A DNA stretch of 64,000 bases from Lunularia cruciata (taxonomy: Eukaryota; Streptophyta; Marchantiopsida; Lunulariales; Lunulariaceae): contig OX419761.1 in the NCBI GenBank assembly GCA_948567375.1, positions 12,402,501 through 12,466,500 of the forward strand, read 5' to 3'. A program made the translations under genes and the position numbers. Below the pieces are notes generated by a model, which saw nothing but the letters and a program-made list of their open reading frames with translations, had not been told where the DNA came from and did no database searches. Below are positions 43,660-56,385 of this stretch, in pieces. Within the stretch, counting starts at the first letter, position 1, and each line of letters opens with the position of its first letter.

Positions 43660-45990
43660 ACTTGCCACCACTTGTGTATGATAATCACCCATCAAAGGCA
43701 CGTTTTCCAAAATGTAGGCTAGAGAAATGGACTAATGAACTTGGAGATGTCAAAGTATACATAACATCTCCCAAAACACACCAAAATGAGGATCTTATAG
43801 ACCTTGACCTTGGGCAACATGGGTGTGTCCTTGACATAGCCATCCAAAAATCAACAAATGAATGGAACCATGTCTCTCCAAATCTTGCAACCCTACCAAA
43901 GAAATGTCTACTAGTAGAGTGTTTTGGTAAGCCTTGACTATTGACATCGATAACAACTCAAAGATACTAACATGCCAAGAGTATCACATGATGTAGAGAG
44001 ACTTGCCTAAGAATCTCATCTCTGTCCATATACAAGTACATTTGAACCCATATACCTTCTTAAAGTATTGCAGCTAATCTTGTGCTAATCCCACCAAACA
44101 ACTCCAATAGATATACTCCCTTTGCTAGATACTTCCAAGCAATGAGTGTGGTATCCAAAGGTGAAAATGTAATAGACTCTAGAGGCTCATCCTCACATTG
44201 GCCTCCTATGCTACAAAGGCTCCACTCCAAACCTACTACACCAACTAATCCACATGCTAATTTAGTGCCTCCTCAAAACTCCACAATGGAGCATCCAAGA
44301 TGGATGGAAAAATCCAATTTGTATTCCAAATCTGAGTGATCTACTCTGGTACTAAGGTATCCTCTGATAAGTCACCAAGCCAAATAATGGAACCACTAAA
44401 AGCTAAAACCAATGCCATGATCTCTAACTATAGTGAGCCAAAACTGCCATTACTAAAGCATATTGGTAGGCAACATACTCATCCCTCATCTGACTGCAAA
44501 CTTAGCCTATAGGAAGATTTTCCTCCTAATAGTCAATATTGAAACCATTGGAGAATAACATTGATCCACTAACTAGCACATCATATGACTTTGTTATTGT
44601 CATAATGGCTTGAGCTCTCACCATATAGCTATTTATCAGATGACTAGGCTGAATTTGGACAATGAGCTCCCCACATGTGACATATTGTGGAAAACCATCC
44701 CTTAGATATATCTAGATCTAAAATGGATACCTCTCCACATTAGTCTTCCGTAGCTCAAGACCAACAATTCGAGCCTTCCTTAACATAAGGGGCTATACAC
44801 TAGAGTCTAATAAGACCTTTGATGGTGTACAAATCTTCCTTAGTATATGATAAATCACCCATCAAAGAGACAAAGGCTAGAGAAATAGATTGATGAACTT
44901 GGAGATGTCATAGAATGCATAATATCTCCCAAAACACACCCAAATAAGGATACTATAGACCTTGACCTTGAGCAAAATGGGTGTTCTTGACATGGCCATC
45001 CAAAAATCACCAAATGAATAGGACCATGTCTCTCCAAATCTTGCACCCCTAGCAAAGAAATATCTACTGATAGAGTCTTTTGGTAAACCTTGGCTATTGA
45101 TATTGATAATAACTCAAGATACTGACATACCAAGTGTGTCACATGATGTAGAGAGACTTGCCTAGATCTCTCTCTACTGCAAGTACCTCTAAACCCGTGT
45201 TCCTTCTTATAGTATTACAGCTAGTCTAGTGCTACTCCCACCAAAATAGACATACTCTCTATGCTAGATACTTCCAAGCAAAGAGTGTGAGATCCAAATG
45301 TGACAAAGTAATAAACTCTAGAGGTTCATCCCCATTGGTCACTTGGTGCTATGAAGGCTCCACTCCAAACCTACTGCACCGACTGATTTGCATGCTAATT
45401 TAATGTCTCTTCAAAACCCCACAATGGAACATCCAAGGTGGATGAAACAATCCAATTTGTATTACAAATTGGAGTGATCTAATTTTGCACTAAGGTATCT
45501 CCCAATAAGTCACTAGGCCAAGTAATGGAACCACTAACAGCTAAAACCAATGCCATGATCTCTAACTAAAGTGAGCCAAGACTAGCATTACTAAAGCGTA
45601 TTGGTAGGCAACATACTTGTTCCTCACCTGATTGCAAACCAAGCCTTGAGGAAGATGTTTCCTCCTAGTAGTCAATATTGAAACCCTTGGGGTATAACGT
45701 TGCTCCACCAACTATCACAACATATGACTTTGTTATTGTCATAATGGCTTTAGCTCTCACCATAGAGCTATTTATTGGATGACTAGGTTGAATTTGGACA
45801 ATGAGATTCCCACATATTATGTATTGTGTAAAACCACCCTTTAGATATATCAGGATCTAAAATGGACACCTCTCCATATTGGTTGTCCGTAGCTCAAGAC
45901 CAACAATTGTAGCCTTCTCCAACATAAGGTGCTATACACTAGAGTCTAATAAGACCCTCCATGGTGTATGGATCTTCCTTGAAGGTCCCA
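43660..45990 (-). repeat. 1.16-kb internal tandem duplication in the gypsy element
   Basis: Copy 1 (about 43,660-44,835) and copy 2 (about 44,836-45,990) match throughout with an offset of 1,155 bp; for example ATGTAGAGAGACTTGCCTA is at 43,991 and 45,146. The copies differ by roughly ten percent and by small indels. It covers the region between RT and gag (protease and linker). Confidence 0.92.
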
Positions 45991-46489
45991 CTAAACAGAA
46001 ATTTGCCCTCTGGTTATCTAATAGCACAACTCCAAGTGTGAACCAAGCTTGCTCAAAGGTAGGTTTAGCTAGTAAGTCCTCCAATCTAACTATTATTACC
46101 TACCATAAACCATTGGTTGTTGTGCATATCCTATGCTCCTCAACCAAGTTAGCTCCACTATCAACCACTTCTACTTTAGAAGTAAGAACTACATCATCCC
46201 TACTCACAAAGTATGGCAACCAATCAGAACACTAGGGTTGGTCAACTCTCAATGTAAACATATCACTAATTGAGAACAAAGAGAAACGCATAATCAACTA
46301 AGCTGCCCATAACATCATGCTAGATTCAATGTGTGTAGTACTAGGAGGCTGACTAGTATGTAGTCCATCATGTGCTCTATCACCATCTACCACACTTGCA
46401 TTAGGACATCAAGGAGCCATGGATGTCATTTATAATGCCTTAAAGTCTGAAAGATTGGGGGAGTCTTACTTGTCTACTAGCCCCTCCTC

Positions 46490-47000
46490 TCTATGGGTCC
46501 AATTCCATTGATGCTCCTCTAAGCTCTAGAGCATGTAATACACTCCTAGTCACGATAGCAAATGTATCTACTTGTGATACTCCACACATAAATTCCAAGA
46601 CATCTCTATCACCATCATAAGAAATGGAAGCGTTAGCACCCAAATCTGACCTCCTTTGCGCTATGACCATCCTAGCCAATCTCTGCTCCAACTGCTCAAT
46701 CCAAGTAACCATGGTTAAATCAAAAGCAAGGATAGGTATTGTGCCCCTACCAAGTAAGGGTCCTCTACCACCTCATCCTCCATGACTTGGAGTTCCTCTA
46801 CCACCTACCATAGTAGCCATACCACTCCATAACTCCGGGTGAAGGTCAAAGCATTAGTCATTGGTGTGACTAAATCTATGGCAATGGTCACATTATGTCT
46901 ATGTTGGCTATGATGCACCAAAGATATCATGTCCACTACCTTGAGTTCACTCTCTCTTGTGGTGAGGTCCACCACAAGTCCAACAAGCAACACCCCCACT
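46490..47000 (-). pseudogene. Gypsy gag remnant with zinc knuckle
   Basis: Minus strand 46,905-46,990 reads 'ACWTCGGPHHKRE' followed by a TGA where the last Cys of a CX2CX4HX4C knuckle belongs. The frame at 46,491-46,712 contains 'WIEQLEQRLARMVIAQRRSD', typical of the helical N-terminal part of gag. The remaining gag sequence to the right (47,000-48,340) is too decayed to read. Confidence 0.75.
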
Positions 47001-48348
47001 CACTGCTTACTATTGATCCAAAAATGAAGGTAAGGGTCTAGTTGTACTAGGCCCTCCACTTGCTCCATAAGATGTGGGTTGTCCACTTTGCCCTTGAGAG
47101 CTAACATGGGTGGTGCACTCTACTACACTCTAGAAGAACTAACATTTATAAATGATATCTCTAACAAATCCAAATGTTACCACTCTCTCTTCCACCATGT
47201 TGAGCTCAATACACTTAGCCAAACTAAAGACCTCTAACCAAAGTAGATTAGGTAACTTGTAACAGTGTATCACATACTCTTACATCATAACTCCTTGTCC
47301 AAGACCCCATACCAAAAGTGGACTACTTGGCCTCAATAACTCCTTGAGTGAAATTGATCAGCCATCTCGTGCAAGTATATGCTTCATGTAGGCTCTCTCT
47401 AACTTTCCACTAGAACACTTGCAAGCTCCTCAATTTGTCAGTCCGCAATCCTTAGTAATTTTACCTCAAACACTAAAAGAACTCCACCATGGGATTAAAC
47501 CATTGTATTGTGCCACCTCCTACAATGATACCTCCACTTGTAGCAGCATCATCTCTAACTAGTGCATCTCTATTGAATACACCAATGCTACTAGAGCTAG
47601 AGCTTTGGGGTATTATTGATCTACCCATAGAAACCAAGGTTGAAGTGATAGAGATGTAGTTTGGAGATCAATACTATCTCCAAAGCTCAATCCACTCCAA
47701 GCGAGTTCTCCTAAACTCATGGTAATTATCCATGTTTGGATCCTCCAAGTGTTGTAACAACCCCTTCTATGCCATGAAGGTGTGAACAAAGTTGAGATCC
47801 GCATCTATTGCAAATCACAACAACTATCAAACTCCTAGACTAAGTCATCCAACTCAATGATGCCCATTGTACCAAAGTAGCACCTAGGGCCTTTGGAAAT
47901 GTCATATCTCACATTAAGGATAAAGACACATCAGGTGCACTCTCAACCAATCAACTCTTGTATCAAACTCCAAATTAAAGTCAAACTCCTCCCTCATTAG
48001 GACCTAAGATATAGACTTATACCGAGTGCACTTCTATGTAAACCCTCTACATATTATAGTGATATCTCTTTTGAATCCTTAAAGAACTCTATCCTGACAA
48101 TGTAACTCAAACAACAATTGTAACCATCAGAAGTACTCCACCAAGTGCAAACACCTAAGTCCCCCACCAACTAAACACTACTCATTAATGTAGCTCTAAC
48201 TATGATGACTACACTATAGGAAAGTGCAATTTGTAACCTACAATCATAACACTCACTCTCACAATATGTAGGTCATCACTTCCTACCTCATTGGAGAGAA
48301 ACATAGGTAGTTTGATTGGTCATCACTCCAATATCACTATTGAGAGCA

Positions 48349-48364
48349 CCAATGCTCTAAAATT
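48349..48364 (-). promoter_or_regulatory. Degenerate primer-binding site of the gypsy element
   Basis: Minus-strand TTTTAGAGCATTGGTGCTC resembles the tRNA-Met site TGGTATCAGAGC followed by ATTGGTGCTC, with the first bases eroded. Its position between gag and the right LTR fits. The assignment rests on position more than on sequence. Confidence 0.35.
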
Positions 48365-48623
48365 AGGGATCCTCACACAAATATAGTGCACAAATAGGAA
48401 TTAGAGAATGAAAGGGGTCCAATCATAAAAAATCTTAAAAAAATAGCTCATTTCATAAATCAACACCGGATTGACTCTATCATAATTTGGCATTTGAAAT
48501 AATAGGAGTGTTTATCTACTATTAAGCTACCAAGATCACTAAGGATAGTATCAAATTGCCTCTTCTAGCCAAAGCTACAAGTGTATAAGTATCAATTGAC
48601 CAATAATTATGATAACAAGTGAA

Positions 48624-48691
48624 TGTGGACCAATTGGCTAGAGTGCTAGTTTTGAAACCAAAGATCTAGGGTTCAAACCCTACTTTGTACA
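48624..48691 (+). repeat. tRNA-like segment inside the gypsy LTR region
   Basis: The segment has an A-box-like ACCAATTGGCTAGAGTGCT, an anticodon-arm-like CTAGTTTTGAAACCA and a near-perfect B box GGGTTCAAACCC with a pairing T stem (TAGGG/CCCTA). The acceptor ends do not pair, so it is a tRNA relic or the head of a tRNA-derived SINE rather than a tRNA gene. Confidence 0.6.
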
Positions 48692-49869
48692 ATCTAAGAG
48701 GGTGAGCTAATTTGCCAAACAATTACTAAAAGCTACCAAAAACTTATTTAAATTGACTAGCCTCGTGCTAGCTTGTTGGCCTTTGTAGCCTCTCTAGCCA
48801 AACGTAGGCCTCAAAGCCTCTAAATGCCATATGAAGCCTTTCTTCTTGCCAATTCAAACCCTCTCCAAATATGGCCAACCTCCACCAACTCAACCTCTAA
48901 ATCTAGACAACCTTTACCAATCTAACAACCCTCCTCTTTAGTTGGTTTATTGCCAAATCCTCTGCTAACTATCAACTTGGGCCAAATTGAGAAGATGAGG
49001 ATCTCCAAATATGGCCAACTTTCACCAACTTGAGCACTAGCTAGGGGCATTTGTGCAACCTCCAACTCTGGCCAACCTCAACCAACTCAACCTCCAAATC
49101 TAGACAATCTTTGCTAATTTGATACACCTCTTCTACAGTTGGTTGATTGCCAAATCCTTTGCTAACTATCAATTTGGGCCAAATTGAGAAGACATAGATA
49201 ACCAAATCTCTAATTTGTGGAGATGGGTTCTCAAATCCACTTCCAATTTTGCATTTCATGCTCAATTTGACCTTGATTTCACCTCCTTGGGCTCAAATTG
49301 AGCACACACTTTCTCAAATTGCACCACTGCAAACTCTACATCAACTCAAATATAGCTTCTGCACAAGATCACTCTCAAGGAAATAGGACCACAATCAAAT
49401 GTATCAATAATCTGCCAAGCTTGGAGATACGACCAATGCACTAAGTTCTTACACTCAATTTCCTCTTGACTCTCACTTCTTTGATATAATCAATTCAACT
49501 CTTCCACTTGAAACACACTCAAATCAGATATATAGTCAATCCTCCACTCAACAATTTACCAAAATTGTGCATTGATAACCATCAAGTCACACCTTCTCTA
49601 GCTAAAAGACTCCAAGTGATGGTCGTTGGACTTTGTTCACCATAGCCAAGAACTCAAAAGCTCATCATCAGAGAAGTGAGTTGTGTAGAGTTGCATTTCA
49701 AAAGTATACCCGTTTGCTCAACCTAGATCTCAAGGCCTAACAACATATCTGACATTGCAAATGGTGCAAGTGATAGTGGGTCCCACTATGTGATCAATAG
49801 CCCTAAGATGCAATGTGACGACCATCAAGTAATCCATGAGCAAGTACCATAATATTTATGAATGCAATG

Positions 49870-50123
49870 TTACAATTCTAGTGTCCAAGCAAACTGGCTT
49901 TGATGCTACAAATGTCTTGACATATAAGTTTCTCTTTTGCAAATGCAAAGATGTTCGATAGACAAGGATAGATCCACTTGTATGGAAGCACCTATTACAA
50001 TTCTAAATGTCCAAGCAAACTGGCTTTGATGCTACAAATGTCTTGACATATAAGTTTCTCTTTTGCAAATACAAAGATGTTCGATAGACAAGGATAGACC
50101 CACTTATACTTATACGGGAGCAC
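49870..50123. repeat. 125-bp tandem duplication at the element edge
   Basis: TTACAATTCTA... starts at 49,870 and again at 49,995. The copies are almost identical over their length (for example GTTCGATAGACAAGGATAGA in both), so this event is much younger than the surrounding element. Confidence 0.95.
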
Positions 50124-50241
50124 CTCTTAACTCGCACAAATACAGACACAATAATCCTACTAGTCAATTTGCCCGTGCAGTAGGTTTACTGGATATTTTA
50201 AATTGGAAAAGAATAGAGAGACTCGAACAAGGATGCTTGTA

Positions 50242-50298
50242 TGTCAAGCTGAATGGCAAAGTCCTCACAAGAAGAGTACTTTGCCATTCAGCTTGACA
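50242..50298. repeat. Perfect foldback, 21-bp arms
   Basis: TGTCAAGCTGAATGGCAAAG plus one base (50,242-50,262) is the exact reverse complement of 50,278-50,298, with a 15-nt loop. It lies in a plus-strand open frame of no recognised function. Confidence 0.97.
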
Positions 50299-50780
50299 AA
50301 AGAGAAGGAGATGGTCATGAAAGTTTCTCTCTAAAGCTACAACAATATGGATTCCCTATTCTTAGTGTTTCATGGAGGAACGTCATTGTAAAAATTGGAA
50401 GCTGAACGTGAGCAAACAAACCTGCCCTAGATGAGTTCCGATGAGTCTTGTTATCGAAATTAGACCTTTTGTACCGATGGAACCAGCAACATCTAGATAT
50501 TCAGTCAGTAATCCGTCATTTGCTATCAAGTATGTCAGTCGTACCACTTTAATACATGTAGGATACATCAAGCTCGAGTTGAGTCTTTCTCCTCAGTCCG
50601 GTGTTTCTCAGGTGTATCTCCGAAGACGAAGACGCATAATTAGCAATCTCTCTGTTGAGAGCTCCACCGGATCATAGCGCACATGACTTTACAAGCTTAG
50701 TAGCAGACGTGAATTCTGCTCATTATACTTAAATTTTTTTATGTATAAGTATAACGTTTTCTTCTGGAACCAACACCGAA
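50299..50780. other. No gene recognised; upstream of tRNA-Thr
   Basis: Short frames without motifs. The last 60 bp before the tRNA are AT-rich (50,729-50,762) and end with CAACACC, the usual setting for a plant tRNA start. Confidence 0.4.
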
Positions 50781-50854
50781 GCTTCTATAGCTCAGTTGGC
50801 TAGAGCACCCGTTTAGTAAGCGGGAGGTCCTGAGTTCAACTCTCAGTGGAAGCA
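50781..50854 (+). tRNA. tRNA-Thr (anticodon AGU)
   Basis: The full cloverleaf folds: acceptor GCTTCTA/TGGAAGC (one T-G pair), D arm GCTC/GAGC, anticodon stem CCCGT/GCGGG with loop TTAGTAA (AGT at 50,815-50,817), and T stem CTGAG/CTCAG. Length is 74 nt with discriminator A. No intron and no encoded CCA, as usual for a nuclear gene. Upstream CAA (about 10 bp before) and an AT-rich patch fit plant Pol III promoters. The T loop reads TTCAACT instead of TTCGANT, weakening the B box, and no T4 terminator follows within about 90 bp, so expression is less certain than for the second copy. Confidence 0.92.
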
Positions 50855-51911
50855 AGTTAAAGGTGCTAGGAGCACACAGTTACAGTGTGTGTACACTTTC
50901 TTGTGGTCCTGAGTGGAAGCAGAGAGATAAAGCCGGAAACCCATATGGGTTTTAGGTGTACTTCCTTTGTGTGGTGAATTGTACACTACATAAACGGGAA
51001 GCAGACTCCTCCTCTGACAGACGACTCATTCCTCGCACAGGAATTTGGTTCGTCAATCCGGCGGACTGAGTCACAGCTGTCCATGAAGCTTTCCTCCTAT
51101 CTTTTTTGTCTCTCCCTTGTACGGCTTGATGGGGTCTTCCCATCCTTCGGTTTTCCTACGCGGTCGCCTTCTTCTCTTCTCTCTGCATAAGATATGATTT
51201 CATCTGTCTAAAGCAAAGTAGTACATCTGTCCACCAAACCTTCCTTATATTCCTCTCTATTAGAATATGATTTCTCCTTCTTAAAACACAGATAACAGTT
51301 GTAGGCACGTCTCTGTCATACATTGTAAACATCCCTTTCCAAAAGAGTATGATTTCTTCCCTCTTAAAACACCGAATGCTAAATAAAACACGAAGAGTCT
51401 AAATTGCCTCACATTACCTTCCCATGACCAGGAAAGTTCCGGTTTCCAGCCCCCCCAACCTGTCCAGTTTATCCTCCTAAAAACCCGCCTCATTACAATG
51501 AAGTGATCTACGACTTAGAAGTTCGATCTACATGAGCCGAAGCCCCGGAAAAACCAAAGAAAGGGCATCAGACGGTTCTAGACAAGAACAAACTAGAATC
51601 CTTGTAGACCAAACGAACTAAACCCATGATTGAAACCCTTTTGAGATCATAAACTAGAATATTCAGCTTTTTCTCCAGTTGTCTTGATCATCACCTACCC
51701 CGGTCCGTGAGATGTGTATTCTTACTGAAATTTTTAGGAAGAACCAAGAAATTATTTAAGCGAATCTTTATTCTAGATCCTATAAACGTAAATCAGCCAT
51801 ACGGTCTCCGCAATTCTCTCCGAGACTGGAAACCTTTCTTCTCCTCTGTGGATGCAGGGACAGTTCGATTAAATTATCAATAAAGGTGGACAATCGATGT
51901 CAACAGAGCGT
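50855..51911. other. Interval between tRNA genes, with an LTR fragment
   Basis: Apart from the LTR-like stretch at about 51,000-51,180, no gene is seen. The minus-strand frame at 51,281-51,493 is basic and Trp/Phe-rich without recognised pattern. Confidence 0.4.
51000..51180 (+). repeat. LTR fragment with copia R-U5 signature
   Basis: CTCTCCCTTGTACGGCTTGA then GGGTCTTCCCATCCTTCGG and CGCGGTCGCCTTCTTC match the fragment at about 21,360-21,425 and, more weakly, 63,640-63,705. Ends are undefined; no coding part is attached. Confidence 0.5.
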
Positions 51912-51983
51912 GCCTCTATAGCACAGTGGTAGTGCGTTCCCTTCGTAAGGGAAAGGTCGTGAGTTCGATCCTCACTGGAGGCA
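51912..51983 (+). tRNA. tRNA-Thr (anticodon CGU)
   Basis: The cloverleaf folds fully: acceptor GCCTCTA/TGGAGGC, D arm GCAC/GTGC, anticodon stem TTCCC/GGGAA with loop TTCGTAA (CGT at 51,944-51,946), and T stem GTGAG/CTCAC with canonical TTCGATC loop. It is 72 nt with discriminator A, no intron and no encoded CCA. CAA lies about 10 bp upstream, and a TTTT terminator follows 4-7 bp after the gene (51,987-51,990). It shares an amino acid with the tRNA 1.1 kb upstream but differs from it in most stems, so the two are not a recent tandem copy. Confidence 0.96.
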
Positions 51984-53400
51984 ATTGTTTTGATCCCAAC
52001 ATCCTTTTGGTCTCTCCTTCTCTTCAGTAGTGCTGACAGTGCTACAATGCCTCCAATTGTATTGACTCCAGCCACACTCAAGACAACCTAACGGGATCCA
52101 CTAGCCTCACTACATTCCCAAATTAGAGAGAACGTTAAATGTCCATCCCTTCCCCTCCCCCATCGGGACTGCATTCAACAAAGCAGAAATCTGCATCTGA
52201 GAAGGCCGCTGAAATTCTTGATAGGTGCTTTAACATATCCTTATACATTCTAAATAATAAAAGCAGAAAATTTTAACACCTTTAAAATTCCCATTCTGCT
52301 CTACATCTTGCTACTGGATGCTCTATCCCAATTGCATATGTCACCAAATTTTATTCACGTGAATTGAAAAATGCATTATATTAATATTTTCACGAATTAA
52401 ATTAGGAGAAAAGGACAGAAGGGGCAATCTTGGGTACTTAAGTAGACCTCATGTCGTGGTGCGTCTTGCCATACATTGCATGGTATGGTAAGATATAACA
52501 GTGTGCTGAGCTTAGTAGAGCTTTCTAATTCGGAACTTCACGGAATGGTAACGATGAACCTTAACGGGACACATAAAAATATAGAGTTCATCATTTAGCG
52601 TATTACATTACAGCATGCCTCATGCCAAAGCAATCGACCGCACGGTTTCATCTAACCGTATCATTACACCATATGTAAAATTATTTAGTGTGCTTAGTGT
52701 ATTATGTTGCATCATGCCATCGCAACCCATCGTAGAGTTCCATGTATATTCCATGTACATATCGTTGGATAGTTTCTCTAGAACTCTTCCATGTCTTCGC
52801 CTATTGCCTGAACCAAAACAATCATCCACTTCTGGGATTTTCCAAGTTTTGGGGTGCGGATGCCTATTTTGAATATTTTTGGTACATTGAACACCGATCC
52901 ATCAGCCTAAATGGTTAAACATCGAATGACACGGTACTTGTAATCCTTTTGCGAAGCATTCGAGCAAATTTTTGGCGCACAGAACATCAACAATTTTTGG
53001 TGCACAGAACATCGTTACGACATCTACACAATTCCCTTTTCCTAAACTTCCGTAATCGTCTTTACGGCCTCATTCAATTATAGTGCGTGTGGTCTCTACG
53101 GCTTGTCCCGTAACGTCACTTCAGTAACAATCCCCTAACTATGCAGTTGAAACCCCCCTTTAGCCAAATATTGGCTTGAGGTACTGGCACCTTCGTCTGA
53201 AGTTTCTGCATGCTGAAGTACCACCGGGGTCACTACCGGTTACCTGATGGTAACTCAGGAGTTTGAAGAGACTGACCGAGCATATTTAAGATCACGCGAG
53301 CTCTCCGGGTGTAACTGCACTTGATATAAGCACTAGTTCGTTTGAAGGAAGCAGTTTTGCCAGATTGAGCTATGGAAGAACTGCTTGCATGAACAGCTCT
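51984..53400. other. No gene recognised
   Basis: Between 52,350 and 53,100 the DNA is AT-rich with repeated 'TTTTTGGTGCACAGAACATC' type words (near 52,970 and 52,997). No coding frame has a motif. Confidence 0.4.
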
Positions 53401-53401
53401 A

Positions 53402-54295
53402 GTGGTTGTTACGGATAAACTACACATTTGTGGAGGATATGTTCTGGACTTAGAAACAACGTTCATGGGGCACTATCGGCCGGCCCCCCTGCCGAAACAT
53501 TGTTCATACGTCCCGGTAGATTCTGGGTATTTCTTACGTTTAGGGAAGTTTCGCCTGGAAGGCAACAGGTTTGTGTGTGCTGGAACAATCTCGAAATCAA
53601 CTACTCTTTTCCGGAAATGGACCGTAAAGTCCAGTAGAATCCAATAGATCCCTTATTTACCTGGGAATGCGGGAGGTTTTACAGGCAGGTATCCCCGAGT
53701 TCTGGTAAGGAAAGAGTCTCAAGCGAAGATTCCACGTTCGAACTTCGACGTCCTTTATGCTGGCCTTGAATCAAGCTTCTATACAGCAGAATAGACATGC
53801 TTTGAATTCAAAGAGCGACTTCTGCGTCTGGCAGGCTTTCAAATTTGGAACGCGGGAAGCGAATTTTCTTTGAAGCAGTCACGAGGACCTGCTGACAAGT
53901 TTAACTCCCACAGTCACGGTGGATCCGAACCACTTCAAAGCGGCCAAAGGTTATGATAGAAAGAGGTGGGAGGATTGGCACTGTACTGTGAGGCTATCTC
54001 GTCCAATAAAGGGAGGACGTATACCTATCTCTGCGTTCTACAAGGTTGCATATGATTTGATCCTTGATCAGAGGAGCCTTTGTATTGACTTTGCCACCGT
54101 CTCTTCTCCGGAAGTTTGGCTGAAGAGAGAGAGAGTCGGATGCTCATCGTTGCGCGCTGGCTGTACTGGAAAGCAAGTGTCGAGTGTCGCTTGAAAGTCG
54201 CGAGGTCAGGAATTGCAGCTGTCAACGAGCCTTTGCAGGCACTTTTGGAGGTCGTGAAGATCACGCGTACTGGACATTGCGACCTGGTGGAGTGA
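53402..54295 (+). pseudogene. SAND-like (ULTRAPETALA-type?) reading frame, broken
   Basis: After an AG acceptor-like site near 53,880 the plus strand reads 'LTPTVTVDPNHFKAAKGYD', 'RKRWEDWHCTVRLSRPI' and 'KGGRIPISAFYKVAYD'. Order and spacing (Pro..F..h.G...KxW...GG..P+s...yY) resemble the SAND domain of ULTRAPETALA, a plant transcription cofactor. The frame then changes near 54,090 to an Arg/Glu/Leu-rich helix ('LAEERESRMLIVARWLYW', 'EPLQALLEVVKITRTGH') ending in TGA at 54,293-54,295. An upstream frame (53,402-53,647) has 'LRLGKFRLEGNRFVC', which could correspond to the segment preceding SAND. The frame change without a good intron suggests a pseudogene. The family assignment is by eye and weak. 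Confidence 0.35.
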
Positions 54296-55485
<1,190 letters not shown>

Positions 55486-56385
55486 AGGTCATACACACGT
55501 TGTAGAGTCGGTTTTCGAGTTGGCCCAGTCGTTTGGACTTGAGGAAGGAAAGTGATGCCAACAAAGCACTGTTACGGAGTCGACGAGAGATGTTAATGTT
55601 AGAGCTTGTACAGATTCACTCCATTTGGTCAGCAAGACCTACAGATGGGCAACTCTTTCATTCTGTCCGGAGGATACTTCCGGACGGAACCAAAACTCCT
55701 TCAAGCTACGCCGGTGCGCTTCATCACGTCAGGGTTTGAACAGGAGGGCAGACAATGTTCAGCCGGCAATCTGATCTTACATCGACAGTAGCCCAAATCG
55801 GCCGTGTAAATACTTCGCCTGAGGCATTCTCGGCACAAGAAAACTCAATTCCTGTAACTCTCCAAATGATTATCAAACAAAGGGAACATTATAATCTTCA
55901 CTTGAAAATTTGAGTGTACTCCAAAAGCGATGTAGTCCATCCCTCTATTGTCACTGTCTAGACATGGCAGAGAGCAAAATTATTACCGGCCCGCTACAGA
56001 CGGTCTCCTCAAAGATCTAGAGAGGAACCAGTATTCATCTGTCCTACCTACGATCCTCGACTGCTCCGCACGTCCCCAATACGAAATTGCATCGATGTTG
56101 TTGACCCTCATAGACAACATGCACGTCCGCTAAGCAAAGAACCTAGCCATAGGAAATGGCTACAGCATTCCCATTATTATTCAGCGCCACGAGTCTGGAT
56201 CCACAGTACATCACTGTTGTTCAGTCATAGTTTGGAAAGTGCTTAGCACCTCAACGTATCAGCTCCGTCCTCTGAATATTTACTCGAGGTAATGTGCACC
56301 GATGGAATCTAGGATTCCGGAGTTCGTGCGCGATTGGATTTATAATTCAAGAATTTTAGTACGGGAAAGTTATTATGTTATTTGT
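55486..56385. other. No gene recognised
   Basis: Short overlapping frames only (55,533-55,791 in two phases). Possible 3' UTR of the ARF-like gene at the left. No motif. Confidence 0.4.

Larger units (their letters stand above)
37400..50125 (-). mobile_element. Degenerate Ty3/gypsy LTR retrotransposon
   Basis: Read right to left, this shows LTR, gag with zinc knuckle, reverse transcriptase, RNase H, integrase and a second LTR, the Ty3/gypsy order. The LTRs are recognised by matching blocks (37,740-38,135 against 49,500-49,925), about 75-80 percent alike by eye. All domains carry stops. Two solo LTRs of another family interrupt pol, and a 1.16-kb duplication lies between gag and RT. The left LTR region also contains a direct repeat offset by 512 bp (37,636-37,736 and 38,148-38,232). 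Outer ends are approximate. The copy is old and dead. Confidence 0.9.
48365..50125 (-). repeat. 5' LTR region of the gypsy element
   Basis: Contains the block 49,500-49,925 that matches the left LTR. Between 48,780 and 49,250 an internal repeat occurs (CAACCTCCAAATCTAGACAA-like words near 48,890 and 49,090; 'AACTATCAA.TTGGGCCAAATTGAGAAGA' twice). The right end includes the 125-bp tandem duplication at 49,870-50,123. Confidence 0.65.

Noticed and set aside
50242-50298. microRNA precursor
   Set aside because: Plant precursors usually have longer, imperfect stems and conserved mature sequences. A perfect 21-bp stem with sharp ends fits a template switch better, and no known miRNA sequence was recognised.
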